Shown piece by piece: positions 16,626 to 25,483 of a stretch of 32,113 bases of DNA. Position 1 is the stretch's first letter. The number at the start of each line of letters is the position of its first letter. The DNA comes from Burkholderiaceae bacterium (lineage in GTDB: Bacteria; Pseudomonadota; Gammaproteobacteria; Burkholderiales; Burkholderiaceae_D). The notes below the pieces were generated by a model. That model saw nothing but the letters and a program-made list of their open reading frames with translations, ran no database searches and was not told the origin of the DNA. Location of the stretch: the NCBI GenBank assembly GCA_023653025.1, contig JAMNXS010000033.1, positions 1 through 32,113 on the forward strand, written 5' to 3'. The position numbers were made by a program, and so were the translations under genes.

Positions 16626-19600
16626 GTACCCACTCCTTCAAACGATTCATGTATTCGGGCAGGCGAAAGCGCTCGACCAGTGCCCGCAGTTCGCCGCAGA
16701 ACGGCGCGTACAGCGGGTTGCGCCGCTCCAGCGCGTCCAGTTCGCCATGGATGCCCTTCACGAAGCCGATGGCGCCCAGCTCGGCCAGCCGCACCAGCGT
16801 GCTTTGCTCCGGTATCAGGCGCACCGATTGTGCGGCTGCGGCCGCGGCCGGCGGCGAGGGCGTCGCGATCCACTCGATCCCCAGGTGCAGCTTCAGCTTG
16901 GCCAGCAGGTCCGGCAGCAGGAAGGGCTTGGCAATGAAGTCGTTGCAAAGCATGCTGTCGCGGTTCTTCGCGGTGGGGTCGAACACATTGGCCGACAGCA
17001 CGATGATCGGCAGCTCTTCATGTCCGATCGCGCGCAGCCGCACGCAGGTCTCCCACCCATCGATGCCGGACATCGAGATGTCCATCAGGATCAGGTCCGG
17101 TTGGCAGCTGTCGATCATCTGCAGGCAAGCTTCGCCGCTGTCGGCCTCGATGATGTCGAAGCCCAGCGGCTCCAGCATTTCTCTGAGAACGATACGTTGC
17201 GACGCATGGTCGTCGACTGCCAGCAGCCGCTTGCGCGGGCCGAGGTAGCCTTGCGGCTGGGCCGCAGAATCCTCGCGCCGCGTGGGCTGCCGCACTTCAC
17301 GCAGGTAGATGCGCAGGCGGAACAGGCTGCCGCGGCCGGCTTCGCTCTGCACGGAGAGCTCGCCGCCCATGATGTGCGTGAGCATGTTCGAGATCGCCAG
17401 GCCCAGGCCGGTGCCGACTTCCTGGCGCTGGTTGGCGGCCTGGCTGCGTTCGAACGGCAGGAATACGCGGTCGATGTCTTCCTGCGAGATCCCGATCCCG
17501 GTGTCTTGCACCTCGAAAACGGCGATTTCGCGCGCATAGGTCACGCGTAGCGTAACCGTTCCCTCGTCGGTGAACTTCACCGCGTTGGCCAGCAGGTTGA
17601 TCAGAATCTGGCGCAGGCGTCTCTCGTCCGCATGCACTGCCTGCGGTATGCGGCCCGACTCCTCGAAGCTGAAGCGCAGCCCTTTCTGCGCCGCCTGCGG
17701 CGCGACCATCTGCACGATCTGGTCAAGAAATTCGCGCAGCGGCAGTTCGCCTTGCTCGAGGCGCATCTTGCCGGCTTCGATGCGCGCGATGTCGAGCATG
17801 CCGTCGATCAGCGACAGCAGATGCTCGCCGCTGCGCCGGATCACGCTGACTGCATTCTGCCGGTTCGGCGGCAGCTGGCTGTCCGCTTGCAGGATCTGCG
17901 CGTAGCCGAGGATGCTATTGAGCGGCGTGCGCAGTTCGTGGCTCATGCCGGTCACGAAGCGGCTCTTGGCGAGGTTCGCCGCCTCGGCGCGGTCTCTTGC
18001 GCGCTGCAGTTCCTGGTCGGTCTTTTCGTGGGCCTCGATCTCCGCCCTCAGCAGACGGTTCTGGCGCTCCGATTCCTGCTGGGCGTTGCGTCGGCTGGCC
18101 GAGGTCAATACCAGCCACCAGGTGCCGATGCAGGTCAGCAGGAACAGGACGGCGAACAACTGGACAAACAGGCGCTGCACCTCCGGCACGTCCGGGCCGG
18201 GCAGCGCAAGTCTGTACAGCGCGCCCAGCGTGGTGACCAGCACCGTCGCGAACAGCGTCAGCATGAGCATATATCGGCCGACGTCGGTCTTGAGCCGCGC
18301 CGCAACCGGCGCCGGCAGCACGGCATCGAGCACGCCGTGGAACTGATCCGCGAGGCGCGCATCGGTCTTGCAACGATCCTCGCAGCGCACGTCGAGCGAG
18401 CAGCACAGCGAGCAGATCGTGCCGCAATAGGCCGGGCAGTGCGCTGTGTCGGCCGCTTCGAAAGTGTTGTCGCACACGGCGCAGCGCACTGCGTCTCCGT
18501 GTACCCGGCCGACGGCAGGCGCCGCGGGCTCGCGCGCGATGTAATATCGGCTGCGCGTGGCCACGGCAATCAGCGGCGCCAGCGCCATTGCCGACAGCAG
18601 CGCAATGAAAGGCGCCAGGGCCGCCGCCACCGCGCCGAAGACGCCCGCCAGCGCCGTCAGCGAGATCAGTGTGGCGATGAGCATCGATCCGACACCAACC
18701 GGATTGATGTCGTACAGATGCGCGCGCTTGAATTCGATGTGTCTGGGCGAGAGCCCGAGCGGCTTGTTGATCACCAGGTCCGACACCAGCGCGCCGATCC
18801 ACGAGATTGCCACCATCGAATACAGTGTCAGCACTTCCTTGAGCGCCGCGAACACACCGATCTCCATCAGCAGCAGTGCAATCAGCACGTTGAACACGAC
18901 CCACACCACCCGGCCCGGATGGTGCTGCGTTAGGCGCGCAAAAAAATTCGACCAGGCCAGCGAACCGGCGTAGGCGTTGGTCAGGTTGATTTTTATCTGG
19001 GATACCAGCACATACAGCGTGGTCGCTCCCATGACCCAGCGCGGATCGGAAAATACGTAGCCAAATGCGACCAGGTACATCTGCGCCGGCTCGACCGCCA
19101 GTTCCGTCGTCAGGCCGCGCTCGATGAACAGGTAGGCCAGCAGTGCGCCTCCCAGCATCTTCACGGCGCCCATCAGCACCCAGCCGGGTCCGGCGAGCAG
19201 CAGCGCCGACCACCAGCGAAGACGGCTGGTGCGGGTGCGCTCGGGCAGGAAGCGCAGGAAATCGACTTGCTCGCCGATCTGCGCGACCAGCGAAAAAATC
19301 ACCGTTGCCGCCGATCCGAACAGGATCCAGTCGAAGCGATCGCCGTGCGGCTGGCCGCCGGTGAAGCCCATCAGCCGCGACGGCAATGCCGGGTCCTGCC
19401 AGAGTACGGCCGCGAACGGCGCAGCCATCAGCAGCGCCCACAGCGGTTGGGTCCAGGTTTGCACGCGCCCGATCAGCGTAACTCCATGGATCACTAGCGG
19501 GATGATCAGCAGCGAACAGACCACGTAGCCCCAGGCCAGCGGCAGCCCCCATTGCATCTCGATCGCATGCGCCATGATCGACGCCTCGAGTGCAAAAAAG

Positions 19601-19989
19601 ATGAAGGTGAAGGTCGCGTAGATCAGCGACGTCAGTGTCGATCCGAGGTAGCCGAAGCCGGCGCCACGCGTCAGCAGGTCCATGTCGACGCCGTACTTCG
19701 CCGAGTAATAGCTGATCGGCAGGCCGGTCAGGAAGATCAGCAGCGACACGATCGCGATCGCCCACAGCGCATTCTGGAAGCCATAGGACACCGTAACGGC
19801 CGCGCCGATGGCTTCCAGCGCAAGGAAGGACACGGCGCCCAGCGCCGTATTCGCGATACGGAACTCGGACCAGCGCCGGAAGCTGTGCGGCGTGAATCGC
19901 AGTGCGTAGTCTTCCAGCGTCTCGTCGGCGACCCAGGCGTTGTAGTCGCGCCGGCTCTTGACGATGCGCTGGACTGACGATGAATTCAA
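16597..19989 (-). CDS. NCS1 nucleobase-permease/histidine-kinase/receiver hybrid sensor
   Basis: A 1130-aa fusion. Residues 40-480 resemble an NCS1 (cytosine/uracil/allantoin-type) permease with about 12 membrane helices. Residues 503-540 hold nine Cys (CAVC...CPAYCGTICSLCC...CEDRC), probably a metal-binding cluster on the cytoplasmic side. Two further hydrophobic segments (573-595, 607-630) precede a coiled coil and the HisKA domain with His684 (GMSHELRTPLN). The ATPase domain follows (NLLANAVKFTDEG; DTGIGISQEDI; GTGLGLAI), then a receiver with phosphoacceptor Asp970 and Lys1021, and about 80 helical residues with no canonical Hpt motif. The start is TTG 19989 with GGAG six bases upstream. 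It is analogous to CbrA, an SLC5-type transporter fused to a kinase. Ligand inferred as an amide- or nucleobase-like compound from its neighbours. Confidence 0.93.
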   Translation of the reverse strand: MNSSSVQRIVKSRRDYNAWVADETLEDYALRFTPHSFRRWSEFRIANTALGAVSFLALEAIGAAVTVSYGFQNALWAIAIVSLLIFLTGLPISYYSAKYGVDMDLLTRGAGFGYLGSTLTSLIYATFTFIFFALEASIMAHAIEMQWGLPLAWGYVVCSLLIIPLVIHGVTLIGRVQTWTQPLWALLMAAPFAAVLWQDPALPSRLMGFTGGQPHGDRFDWILFGSAATVIFSLVAQIGEQVDFLRFLPERTRTSRLRWWSALLLAGPGWVLMGAVKMLGGALLAYLFIERGLTTELAVEPAQMYLVAFGYVFSDPRWVMGATTLYVLVSQIKINLTNAYAGSLAWSNFFARLTQHHPGRVVWVVFNVLIALLLMEIGVFAALKEVLTLYSMVAISWIGALVSDLVINKPLGLSPRHIEFKRAHLYDINPVGVGSMLIATLISLTALAGVFGAVAAALAPFIALLSAMALAPLIAVATRSRYYIAREPAAPAVGRVHGDAVRCAVCDNTFEAADTAHCPAYCGTICSLCCSLDVRCEDRCKTDARLADQFHGVLDAVLPAPVAARLKTDVGRYMLMLTLFATVLVTTLGALYRLALPGPDVPEVQRLFVQLFAVLFLLTCIGTWWLVLTSASRRNAQQESERQNRLLRAEIEAHEKTDQELQRARDRAEAANLAKSRFVTGMSHELRTPLNSILGYAQILQADSQLPPNRQNAVSVIRRSGEHLLSLIDGMLDIARIEAGKMRLEQGELPLREFLDQIVQMVAPQAAQKGLRFSFEESGRIPQAVHADERRLRQILINLLANAVKFTDEGTVTLRVTYAREIAVFEVQDTGIGISQEDIDRVFLPFERSQAANQRQEVGTGLGLAISNMLTHIMGGELSVQSEAGRGSLFRLRIYLREVRQPTRREDSAAQPQGYLGPRKRLLAVDDHASQRIVLREMLEPLGFDIIEADSGEACLQMIDSCQPDLILMDISMSGIDGWETCVRLRAIGHEELPIIVLSANVFDPTAKNRDSMLCNDFIAKPFLLPDLLAKLKLHLGIEWIATPSPPAAAAAAQSVRLIPEQSTLVRLAELGAIGFVKGIHGELDALERRNPLYAPFCGELRALVERFRLPEYMNRLKEWVHEDLDRVGG

Positions 19990-20107
19990 GCGATGCTCCG
20001 GTGGGCGGCGATGCGGACGAAGAAAGTCGGTGGTGGCTTCGCGTACCTCAGCAGCAAGTTTTACGCCAACCTACTGTGCGTTCGCCTGCAGCAGGCGTTT
20101 CATCGCC

Positions 20108-20123
20108 TACGTCATTTGACGTA
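20108..20123. promoter_or_regulatory. perfect 16-bp palindrome, candidate response-regulator operator 1
   Basis: TACGTCATTTGACGTA has 7-bp arms around a TT centre. It lies 119 bp from the histidine-kinase start and about 340 bp from urtA, in the divergent promoter. A related element recurs at 20304. LuxR-type regulators bind dyads of this size. Confidence 0.55.
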
Positions 20124-20303
20124 AGCGGACGGTCGTTGCCGCGGTTCGCTTTACGGATAGCGCTTGCACCGCGCTAGTGCGCGCGCCGCCCCGCGATGGT
20201 GATGCCGCAGCGAGTCGCACGCAGCACATCGCGGCCCAACTTGGGGCGCTCGCGTGAATGTCAGTCACCGCTTCCATCCGGATCCGACCCGGTGTGCGCC
20301 CTC

Positions 20304-20319
20304 TACGTCAAACGGCGTA
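20304..20319. promoter_or_regulatory. imperfect 16-bp palindrome, candidate response-regulator operator 2
   Basis: TACGTCAAACGGCGTA repeats the TACGTCA half-site of operator 1 and has a degenerate second arm, with the same 16-bp overall length. It lies 145 bp upstream of urtA, directly next to a weak promoter-like TTGATG at 20320, as an activator site would. Confidence 0.45.
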
Positions 20320-20463
20320 TTGATGCGGTGCGTCACGCAAAACTACTCTCGGCCCAAGCCCTGCAGGCGAGCGGCGTCATCTCCCCGATACCCGCCCCGG
20401 CTTAGCAAGGTCACCGGCAGTCTTCCCTGTCAATCCAAACGCATCGTGTGAAAGGAATACCCC

Positions 20464-21717
20464 ATGTCAGACAAGTTTCTGAAATCCGCAGGTCGCCGCA
20501 AGGCGCTGCTGGGTCTCGCCGCCACCGCCGCCGTCGCCGCCGTCGCTCTTCCCGGCCTGTCGATGGCCGCTCCGCCGGCGACTGCCGCCATCAACACCAC
20601 CAAGCTGGCCGTGACCGACACCGAAGTCATCGTCGGCCAGCTGCACTCGGCGACCGGCACGATGGCCATCTCCGAGACCGGCTCGATCCAGGCCGAGCGT
20701 CTCGCGATCGAGCAGATCAACGCCGCCGGCGGCATCCTCGGCCGCAAGATCAAGATCATCCAGGAAGACGGCGCGTCCGATTGGCCGACCTTCGCCGAGA
20801 AGGCGAAGAAGCTGCTGGTCAATGATCGCGTCGCCGCGATCTTCGGCTGCTGGACTTCGGCGTCGCGCAAGGCGGTGCTGCCGATCGTCGAAAAAGAGAA
20901 CGGCCTGCTTTACTACCCGACCTTCTACGAAGGACTCGAGCAGTCGAAGAACGTGATCTACACCGGCCAGGAGGCCACGCAGCAGATCCTCGCCGGCCTC
21001 GACTGGGTCGTGAAGGAGAAAAAGGCCAAGAGCTTCTTCCTGGTCGGCTCCGACTACATCTGGCCGCGCACCTCGAACAAGATCGCGCGCAAGCACATAG
21101 AGAACGTGATCAAAGGCTCGGTCGTCGGTGAAGAGTACTACCCGCTGGGCAATACCCAGTTCGGCTCGCTGATCAACAAGATCAAGCTGAAGAAGCCGGA
21201 CGTCGTGTTCGTCGACGTGGTCGGTGGCTCGACCGTCGCCTTCTTCAAGCAGCTCAAGGCCGCCGGCGTGACCGGCAAGACGCAGGTCGTGCTGACCCTG
21301 TCGGTGACCGAGGACGAGATGCTGGGCATCGGCGGCGAGAACGCCGAAGGCTTCTACTCGTCGATGAAGTATTTCCAGTCGCTCGATAACGCCAACAACA
21401 AGAAGTTCGTGGAGGCGTTCAAGGCCAAGTACGGCCCGAACTCGGTCATTGGCGACGTGACCCAGGCCGCCTACCTCGGACCGTGGCTGTGGAAGGCCGC
21501 CGTCGAGAAGGCCGGGTCGTTCGACGTCGATAAGGTCGCTGCCGCATCGCCGGGCATCGAGCTCAAGGTCGCGCCTGAAGGCTACGTGAAGCTGCATCAG
21601 AACCATCACCTGTGGTCGAAGACCCGGATCGGCGAGATCCAGAAGAACGGCCAGTTCAAGGTGGTTTACGAGTCCGACCTGATCGAGCCGAACCCGTTCC
21701 CGAAGGGCTACCAGTAA
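20464..21717 (+). CDS. urtA: urea/short-chain-amide ABC transporter, substrate-binding protein
   Basis: A 417-aa periplasmic binding protein of the UrtA/FmdD/AmiC group. It starts with a signal peptide containing a twin-arginine-like GRRKALLG and a cleavage-like AAPPA region. The mature part has the family motifs HSATGTMAISETGS, EDGASDWPTFAEKA, FGCWTSASRKAVLP, YTGQEATQQI and LVGSDYIWPRTSN, all shared with urea and amide binders. ATG 20464 has AAGGAA upstream. As the first gene of the operon with fmdA at its end, the ligand is more likely formamide or a similar amide than urea (no urease genes are seen), but this is inference. It is probably induced through the divergent two-component system. 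Confidence 0.92.
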   Translation: MSDKFLKSAGRRKALLGLAATAAVAAVALPGLSMAAPPATAAINTTKLAVTDTEVIVGQLHSATGTMAISETGSIQAERLAIEQINAAGGILGRKIKIIQEDGASDWPTFAEKAKKLLVNDRVAAIFGCWTSASRKAVLPIVEKENGLLYYPTFYEGLEQSKNVIYTGQEATQQILAGLDWVVKEKKAKSFFLVGSDYIWPRTSNKIARKHIENVIKGSVVGEEYYPLGNTQFGSLINKIKLKKPDVVFVDVVGGSTVAFFKQLKAAGVTGKTQVVLTLSVTEDEMLGIGGENAEGFYSSMKYFQSLDNANNKKFVEAFKAKYGPNSVIGDVTQAAYLGPWLWKAAVEKAGSFDVDKVAAASPGIELKVAPEGYVKLHQNHHLWSKTRIGEIQKNGQFKVVYESDLIEPNPFPKGYQ

Positions 21718-21733
21718 TTGGCGGGAAAGCGGC

Positions 21734-21753
21734 CGGCAGCCTGCGGGCTGTCG
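21734..21753 (+). promoter_or_regulatory. stem-loop between urtA and urtB
   Basis: CGGCAGCC pairs with GGCTGTCG over 8 bp with a 4-nt loop in the 96-bp gap. No T-run follows. Such hairpins after a binding-protein gene often protect its mRNA and lower expression of the permease genes. Confidence 0.45.
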
Positions 21754-21813
21754 CCGCCTGTTTTGTTTCAGGACGGGCGCGCAGCCTGTCCGCGCTGCAA
21801 CCAAGGAGTGAAC

Positions 21814-22731
21814 ATGGACTGGTTATCTGAATTTGGCGGCATCCTGATGATGCAGGGGTTTAACGGCTTGTCCGTGTTCTGCGTGCTGCTGCTGATGGCG
21901 CTCGGGCTGGCGATTATCTTCGGCCAGATGGGCGTGATCAACATGGCCCACGGCGAGTTCCTGACCATCGGTGCCTATGCCACTTATCTGCTGTCGAAGC
22001 TGACCACCGAGTTTGCCCCGGCACTGCAGCCCTATTATTTTTTCGGCGCGATCGTGCTGGCCTTCCTCGTTGCCTACTTTGTCGGCTACTGGGTCGAGCG
22101 CCTGATGATCTCCCGCCTGTACAAGCGCCCGCTCGACACGCTGCTGGCCACCTGGGGCCTGTCGCTGATCATGCAGCAGATTTTCCGTTCCACCTTCGGG
22201 CCGAAGGAAGTGACCGCCACGCTGCCTGACTGGCTGATGGGCTCGGTGCAGCCTTTCGAGGGCGTCGACATTCCGCTGAACGGCCTGTTCATCATGGCCA
22301 TGACCGCAGTGCTGACCGGTGCCATCGTCATCCTGCTGTACCGCTCGCGCTGGGGCCTGCAGGTGCGCGCGACGATGCAGAACCGCCTGATGTCCGGCGC
22401 CGTCGGCATCAACACCCGTCAGGTCGACCGCACCACGTTCGCGCTCGGCTGCGGCGTGGCCGGCGTGGCCGGCGCGGCCTTCACCACCATCGGCTCGACC
22501 GGCCCCACCTCCGGCTCGCTGTACATCGTCGACACTTTCCTGACGGTGGTGTTCGGCGGCGCGCAGAGCCTGGTCGGCACCATCGTCTCGGCGTTTGCCA
22601 TTGCGCAGACGCAGTCGACCACCGAGTTCTTCATGAACGGCTCGCTGGCCAAGGTGCTGACGCTGTCGATCGTGATCCTGATCCTGCTGCTGCGTCCGCA
22701 AGGCCTGTTCGCCGTCAAGGTCCGCAAGTAA
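21814..22731 (+). CDS. urtB: urea/amide ABC transporter, permease subunit 1
   Basis: A 305-aa inner-membrane permease of the LivH/UrtB/FmdE type with about eight hydrophobic helices. Characteristic are IFGQMGVINMAHGEFLTIGA near the N-terminus, LDTLLATWGLSLI, and GGAQSLVGTIVSAFAIAQTQ. It lacks the long periplasmic N-terminal extension of typical proteobacterial UrtB (about 520 aa), which points to an amide rather than a classical urea system. The ATG at 21814 has AAGGAG upstream; the frame continues upstream to 21718 only as leader DNA. Confidence 0.92.
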   Translation: MDWLSEFGGILMMQGFNGLSVFCVLLLMALGLAIIFGQMGVINMAHGEFLTIGAYATYLLSKLTTEFAPALQPYYFFGAIVLAFLVAYFVGYWVERLMISRLYKRPLDTLLATWGLSLIMQQIFRSTFGPKEVTATLPDWLMGSVQPFEGVDIPLNGLFIMAMTAVLTGAIVILLYRSRWGLQVRATMQNRLMSGAVGINTRQVDRTTFALGCGVAGVAGAAFTTIGSTGPTSGSLYIVDTFLTVVFGGAQSLVGTIVSAFAIAQTQSTTEFFMNGSLAKVLTLSIVILILLLRPQGLFAVKVRK

Positions 22732-22760
22732 CCCGAACACCTGAATCGAAAGGACCCAAG

Positions 22761-23951
22761 ATGAACTCCGCATACGAGAAACTCCTCGGCGGCAAGCAGG
22801 GAGCGATCGGCCTGCTCGTGCTGTGCGCACTGCTGTTCGTGATCTTCCCGCTGGTGCTGAACGACTTCCGCCTCAACATGGTCGGCAAGTACCTGTCCTA
22901 TGCTTTCGTCGCCGTCGGCCTCGTGCTGTGCTGGGGCTACGGCGGCATCCTGTCGCTCGGCCAGGGCGTATTCTTCGGCCTGGGCGGCTACTGCATGGCC
23001 GCCTTCCTGAAGCTCGAGGCGTCCGACCCCGAAAGCACCAAAATCCAGTCCACGCCCGGCATCCCCGACTTCATGGACTGGAACCAGCTGACGGAACTGC
23101 CGGCAATCTGGCTGCCTTTCCAGAGCTTTCCGCTGACGGTGCTGCTGGTGCTGGCCGTACCGATGCTGCTGGCCTTCATCGTCGGCATCGCGATGTTCAA
23201 GCGGCGCGTCGGCGACGTGTATTTCTCGATCGTCACGCAGGCCATTGCCGCCATCCTCACCATTCTCATCATCGGTCGCCAGGGCTGGACCGGCGGCGTC
23301 AACGGCATCACCGACCTGAAGACCCTGCTCGGCTGGGATATCCGCACTGACGATGCCAAGCTGATCCTGTATTTCGTCTGCTGTGCCCTGCTGGTGGCCA
23401 CTATCCTGTTCGGGCGCTGGGTGCTGACGTCAAAGCTGGGCCGGCTGCTGGTGGCGATGCGCGACAAGGAAGAGCGCGTGCGTTTCTCCGGCTACGACGT
23501 GGCCAATTTCAAGGTCTTCACCTTCGTTGCCGCGGCCGGCATCTCGGCCATCGGCGGCGCAATGTTCACGCTGCAGGTCGGCTTCATGTCGCCTTCCTTC
23601 GTCGGCATCGTGCCCTCGATCGAGATGGTGATCTTCGCTGCTGTGGGCGGCCGCATGTCGCTGCTGGGCGCTGTGTACGGAACGTTGATCGTCAACTTCG
23701 GCAAGACCTATTTTTCCGAGACCATGCCCGAGCTCTGGCTGTTCCTGATGGGCGGCCTGTTCATCGCTGTCGTCATGTATTTCCCCAACGGCGTGGCCGG
23801 TCTGTGGGAGACCCATGGCAAGAGGTGGCTGGCAAAACTGGCGCTGCGCCGCGCGCCGAAGGCAGCGCCAGCGCCGGTGGCGGCCCGGTCCGCAAGCGCA
23901 CCGGCCCGTGACAACCCTGTTGATTTCGTCGGACTGGAGGCAAGCAAATGA
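22761..23951 (+). CDS. urtC: urea/amide ABC transporter, permease subunit 2
   Basis: A 396-aa LivM/UrtC-type permease. The helices include LSYAFVAVGLVLCWGYGGI, LSLGQGVFFGLGGYCMAAFL, the loop DVYFSIVTQAIAAIL and MVIFAAVGGRMSLLGAVYGT. Residues about 355-396 are a hydrophilic Ala/Pro-rich cytoplasmic tail. The ATG at 22761 follows AAAGGA. Its stop overlaps the start of the ATPase gene by four bases (ATGA), showing translational coupling. It forms the second half of the membrane pore with subunit 1. Confidence 0.93.
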   Translation: MNSAYEKLLGGKQGAIGLLVLCALLFVIFPLVLNDFRLNMVGKYLSYAFVAVGLVLCWGYGGILSLGQGVFFGLGGYCMAAFLKLEASDPESTKIQSTPGIPDFMDWNQLTELPAIWLPFQSFPLTVLLVLAVPMLLAFIVGIAMFKRRVGDVYFSIVTQAIAAILTILIIGRQGWTGGVNGITDLKTLLGWDIRTDDAKLILYFVCCALLVATILFGRWVLTSKLGRLLVAMRDKEERVRFSGYDVANFKVFTFVAAAGISAIGGAMFTLQVGFMSPSFVGIVPSIEMVIFAAVGGRMSLLGAVYGTLIVNFGKTYFSETMPELWLFLMGGLFIAVVMYFPNGVAGLWETHGKRWLAKLALRRAPKAAPAPVAARSASAPARDNPVDFVGLEASK

Positions 23952-24709
23952 GCGCCATCGGAGGCATCACCACCAATCGGCCGGTCCTCTCCATCGAAGG
24001 CCTGACCGTGTCGTTCGACGGCTTCAAGGCAGTCGATGACCTGAACCTGTACGTGGACCGCAACGAGGTGCACGTGGTCATCGGCCCCAACGGCGCAGGC
24101 AAGACCACGTTGCTTGATCTCATCTGCGGCAAGACGCGCGCCACTGCGGGCAGCATCCAGTTCAAGGACATCGAGCTGACCAGGCTGTCTGAGCACCAGA
24201 TCGTGCATGCCGGCGTCGGCCGCAAGTTCCAGACGCCGTCGATCTACGAAGCGCTGACCGTGTTCGAAAACCTGGAGATGTCTTTCCCGCGCGGGCGCGG
24301 CGTGTTCGGTGCGCTGGTGTTCCAGCGCACGCAGGACGTGATCGACCGCGTGCGCCGGGTTGCACAAGACATCTTCCTCACCGACTTCCTCGACATGACG
24401 GCCGACCTGCTGTCGCATGGCCAGAAGCAGTGGCTGGAGATCGGCATGCTGCTGATGCAGGAGCCGGAGCTGTTGATGCTCGACGAGCCGGTGGCCGGCA
24501 TGTCGGTCTCCGAGCGTGAAAAGACCGCCGAGCTGCTGGCGCGCATCAGCCAGGGCCGCTCGGTGGTGGTGATCGAGCACGACATGGAGTTCGTGAAATC
24601 CATCGCGCACAAGGTCACCGTGCTGCATCAGGGCAAGCTGCTCGCGGCCGGCAGCATGGAAGCGGTGCAGAGCAACCCGAAGGTCATCGAAGTGTATCTC
24701 GGCCATTAA
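23948..24709 (+). CDS. urtD: urea/amide ABC transporter, ATPase UrtD
   Basis: A 253-aa ABC ATPase that energises uptake. Walker A is GPNGAGKTT (residues 46-54), the signature is LSHGQKQWLEI (the H in place of G is normal in UrtD) and Walker B is LLMLDEPVAGMS, followed by the switch histidine in VVIEHDMEFV. It pairs with the second ATPase. The four-base overlap with the preceding permease and the 17-bp gap to the next gene place it inside the operon. Confidence 0.95.
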   Translation: MSAIGGITTNRPVLSIEGLTVSFDGFKAVDDLNLYVDRNEVHVVIGPNGAGKTTLLDLICGKTRATAGSIQFKDIELTRLSEHQIVHAGVGRKFQTPSIYEALTVFENLEMSFPRGRGVFGALVFQRTQDVIDRVRRVAQDIFLTDFLDMTADLLSHGQKQWLEIGMLLMQEPELLMLDEPVAGMSVSEREKTAELLARISQGRSVVVIEHDMEFVKSIAHKVTVLHQGKLLAAGSMEAVQSNPKVIEVYLGH

Positions 24710-24726
24710 CCCGTTCGGAGGCAATC

Positions 24727-25416
24727 ATGTTCAACGTCAGCAATCTCGCATCCGGGTACGGCCAGAGCCAGGTCATCCATGACCTCAATTTCAAGGTCGA
24801 CAAGGCCGAGATCGTCGCCATCATGGGCCGCAACGGCATGGGCAAGACCACGCTGTTCAAGACGCTGATGGGCATCCTGCCCACGCGCGGCGGCAGCGTC
24901 GCCATCGACGGCGCCAACATCTCCGGCATGGAAAGCCACGAGCGCGTCGCCAGCGGCATCGCCTACGTGCCGCAGGGCCGAATGATTTTCGGCAGCATGA
25001 CCGTGCTCGAGAACATCCAGACCGGGCTGCCGGCCGCGGCTGGCGGCCGGGTGCCCGACGAACTCTATGCGCTGTTTCCGGTGCTGTACGACATGCGGGG
25101 CCGCCGCGGCGGCAACCTGTCGGGCGGCCAGCAGCAGCAACTCGCCATCGCGCGCGCGCTCGCGACCAACCCGAAAGTGCTGCTGCTCGACGAGCCGACC
25201 GAAGGCATACAGCCGTCGATCATCAAGGACATTGCGCGCAGCCTGAAAGAGATCCGCAAGATCCGCGACCTCACCATCATCGTGTCCGAGCAGGTGCTGT
25301 CGTTCACGCTGGAGATCGCGGACCGCTTCTTCGTCATCGACAAGGGGCGCTTCGCCTATGAAGACACGCGCGCCAATGTGGACGCGGCGACCATCAGTCG
25401 CTACCTGTCCGTGTAA
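24727..25416 (+). CDS. urtE: urea/amide ABC transporter, ATPase UrtE
   Basis: A 229-aa LivF/UrtE-type ABC ATPase. Walker A is GRNGMGKTT (residues 34-42), the Q-loop region is YVPQGRMIFGSMTVLENIQT, the signature is LSGGQQQQLAIARAL and Walker B is VLLLDEPTEGIQPS, a wording typical of the UrtE group. The switch residue reads VSEQVLS, again a UrtE hallmark. The ATG at 24727 follows GGAGG. It completes the five-part transporter and is followed 67 bp later by the formamidase gene. Confidence 0.95.
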   Translation: MFNVSNLASGYGQSQVIHDLNFKVDKAEIVAIMGRNGMGKTTLFKTLMGILPTRGGSVAIDGANISGMESHERVASGIAYVPQGRMIFGSMTVLENIQTGLPAAAGGRVPDELYALFPVLYDMRGRRGGNLSGGQQQQLAIARALATNPKVLLLDEPTEGIQPSIIKDIARSLKEIRKIRDLTIIVSEQVLSFTLEIADRFFVIDKGRFAYEDTRANVDAATISRYLSV

Positions 25417-25483
25417 GCGCAGAGGGAAACACGGGCTGCGGAACAGCGCCGAATCAAACTCAAACTACAGAAAGGGACGCATT

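Larger units (their letters stand above)
19990..20463. promoter_or_regulatory. divergent promoter region of the amide locus
   Basis: A 474-bp non-coding gap between the sensor-kinase gene (minus) and urtA (plus). It contains the two palindromes described separately and a TACGCCA half-site at 20062. I see no convincing -35/-10 pair and no gene. Confidence 0.6.

Noticed and set aside
17632-18933. 433-aa plus-strand frame antisense to the histidine kinase
   Set aside because: Arg/Gln/His-rich shadow of a 1130-aa gene with complete kinase motifs.
17915-19765. 616-aa minus-strand alternate frame inside the sensor kinase
   Set aside because: Frame-shifted shadow with no domain, overlapping the real NCS1-kinase frame.
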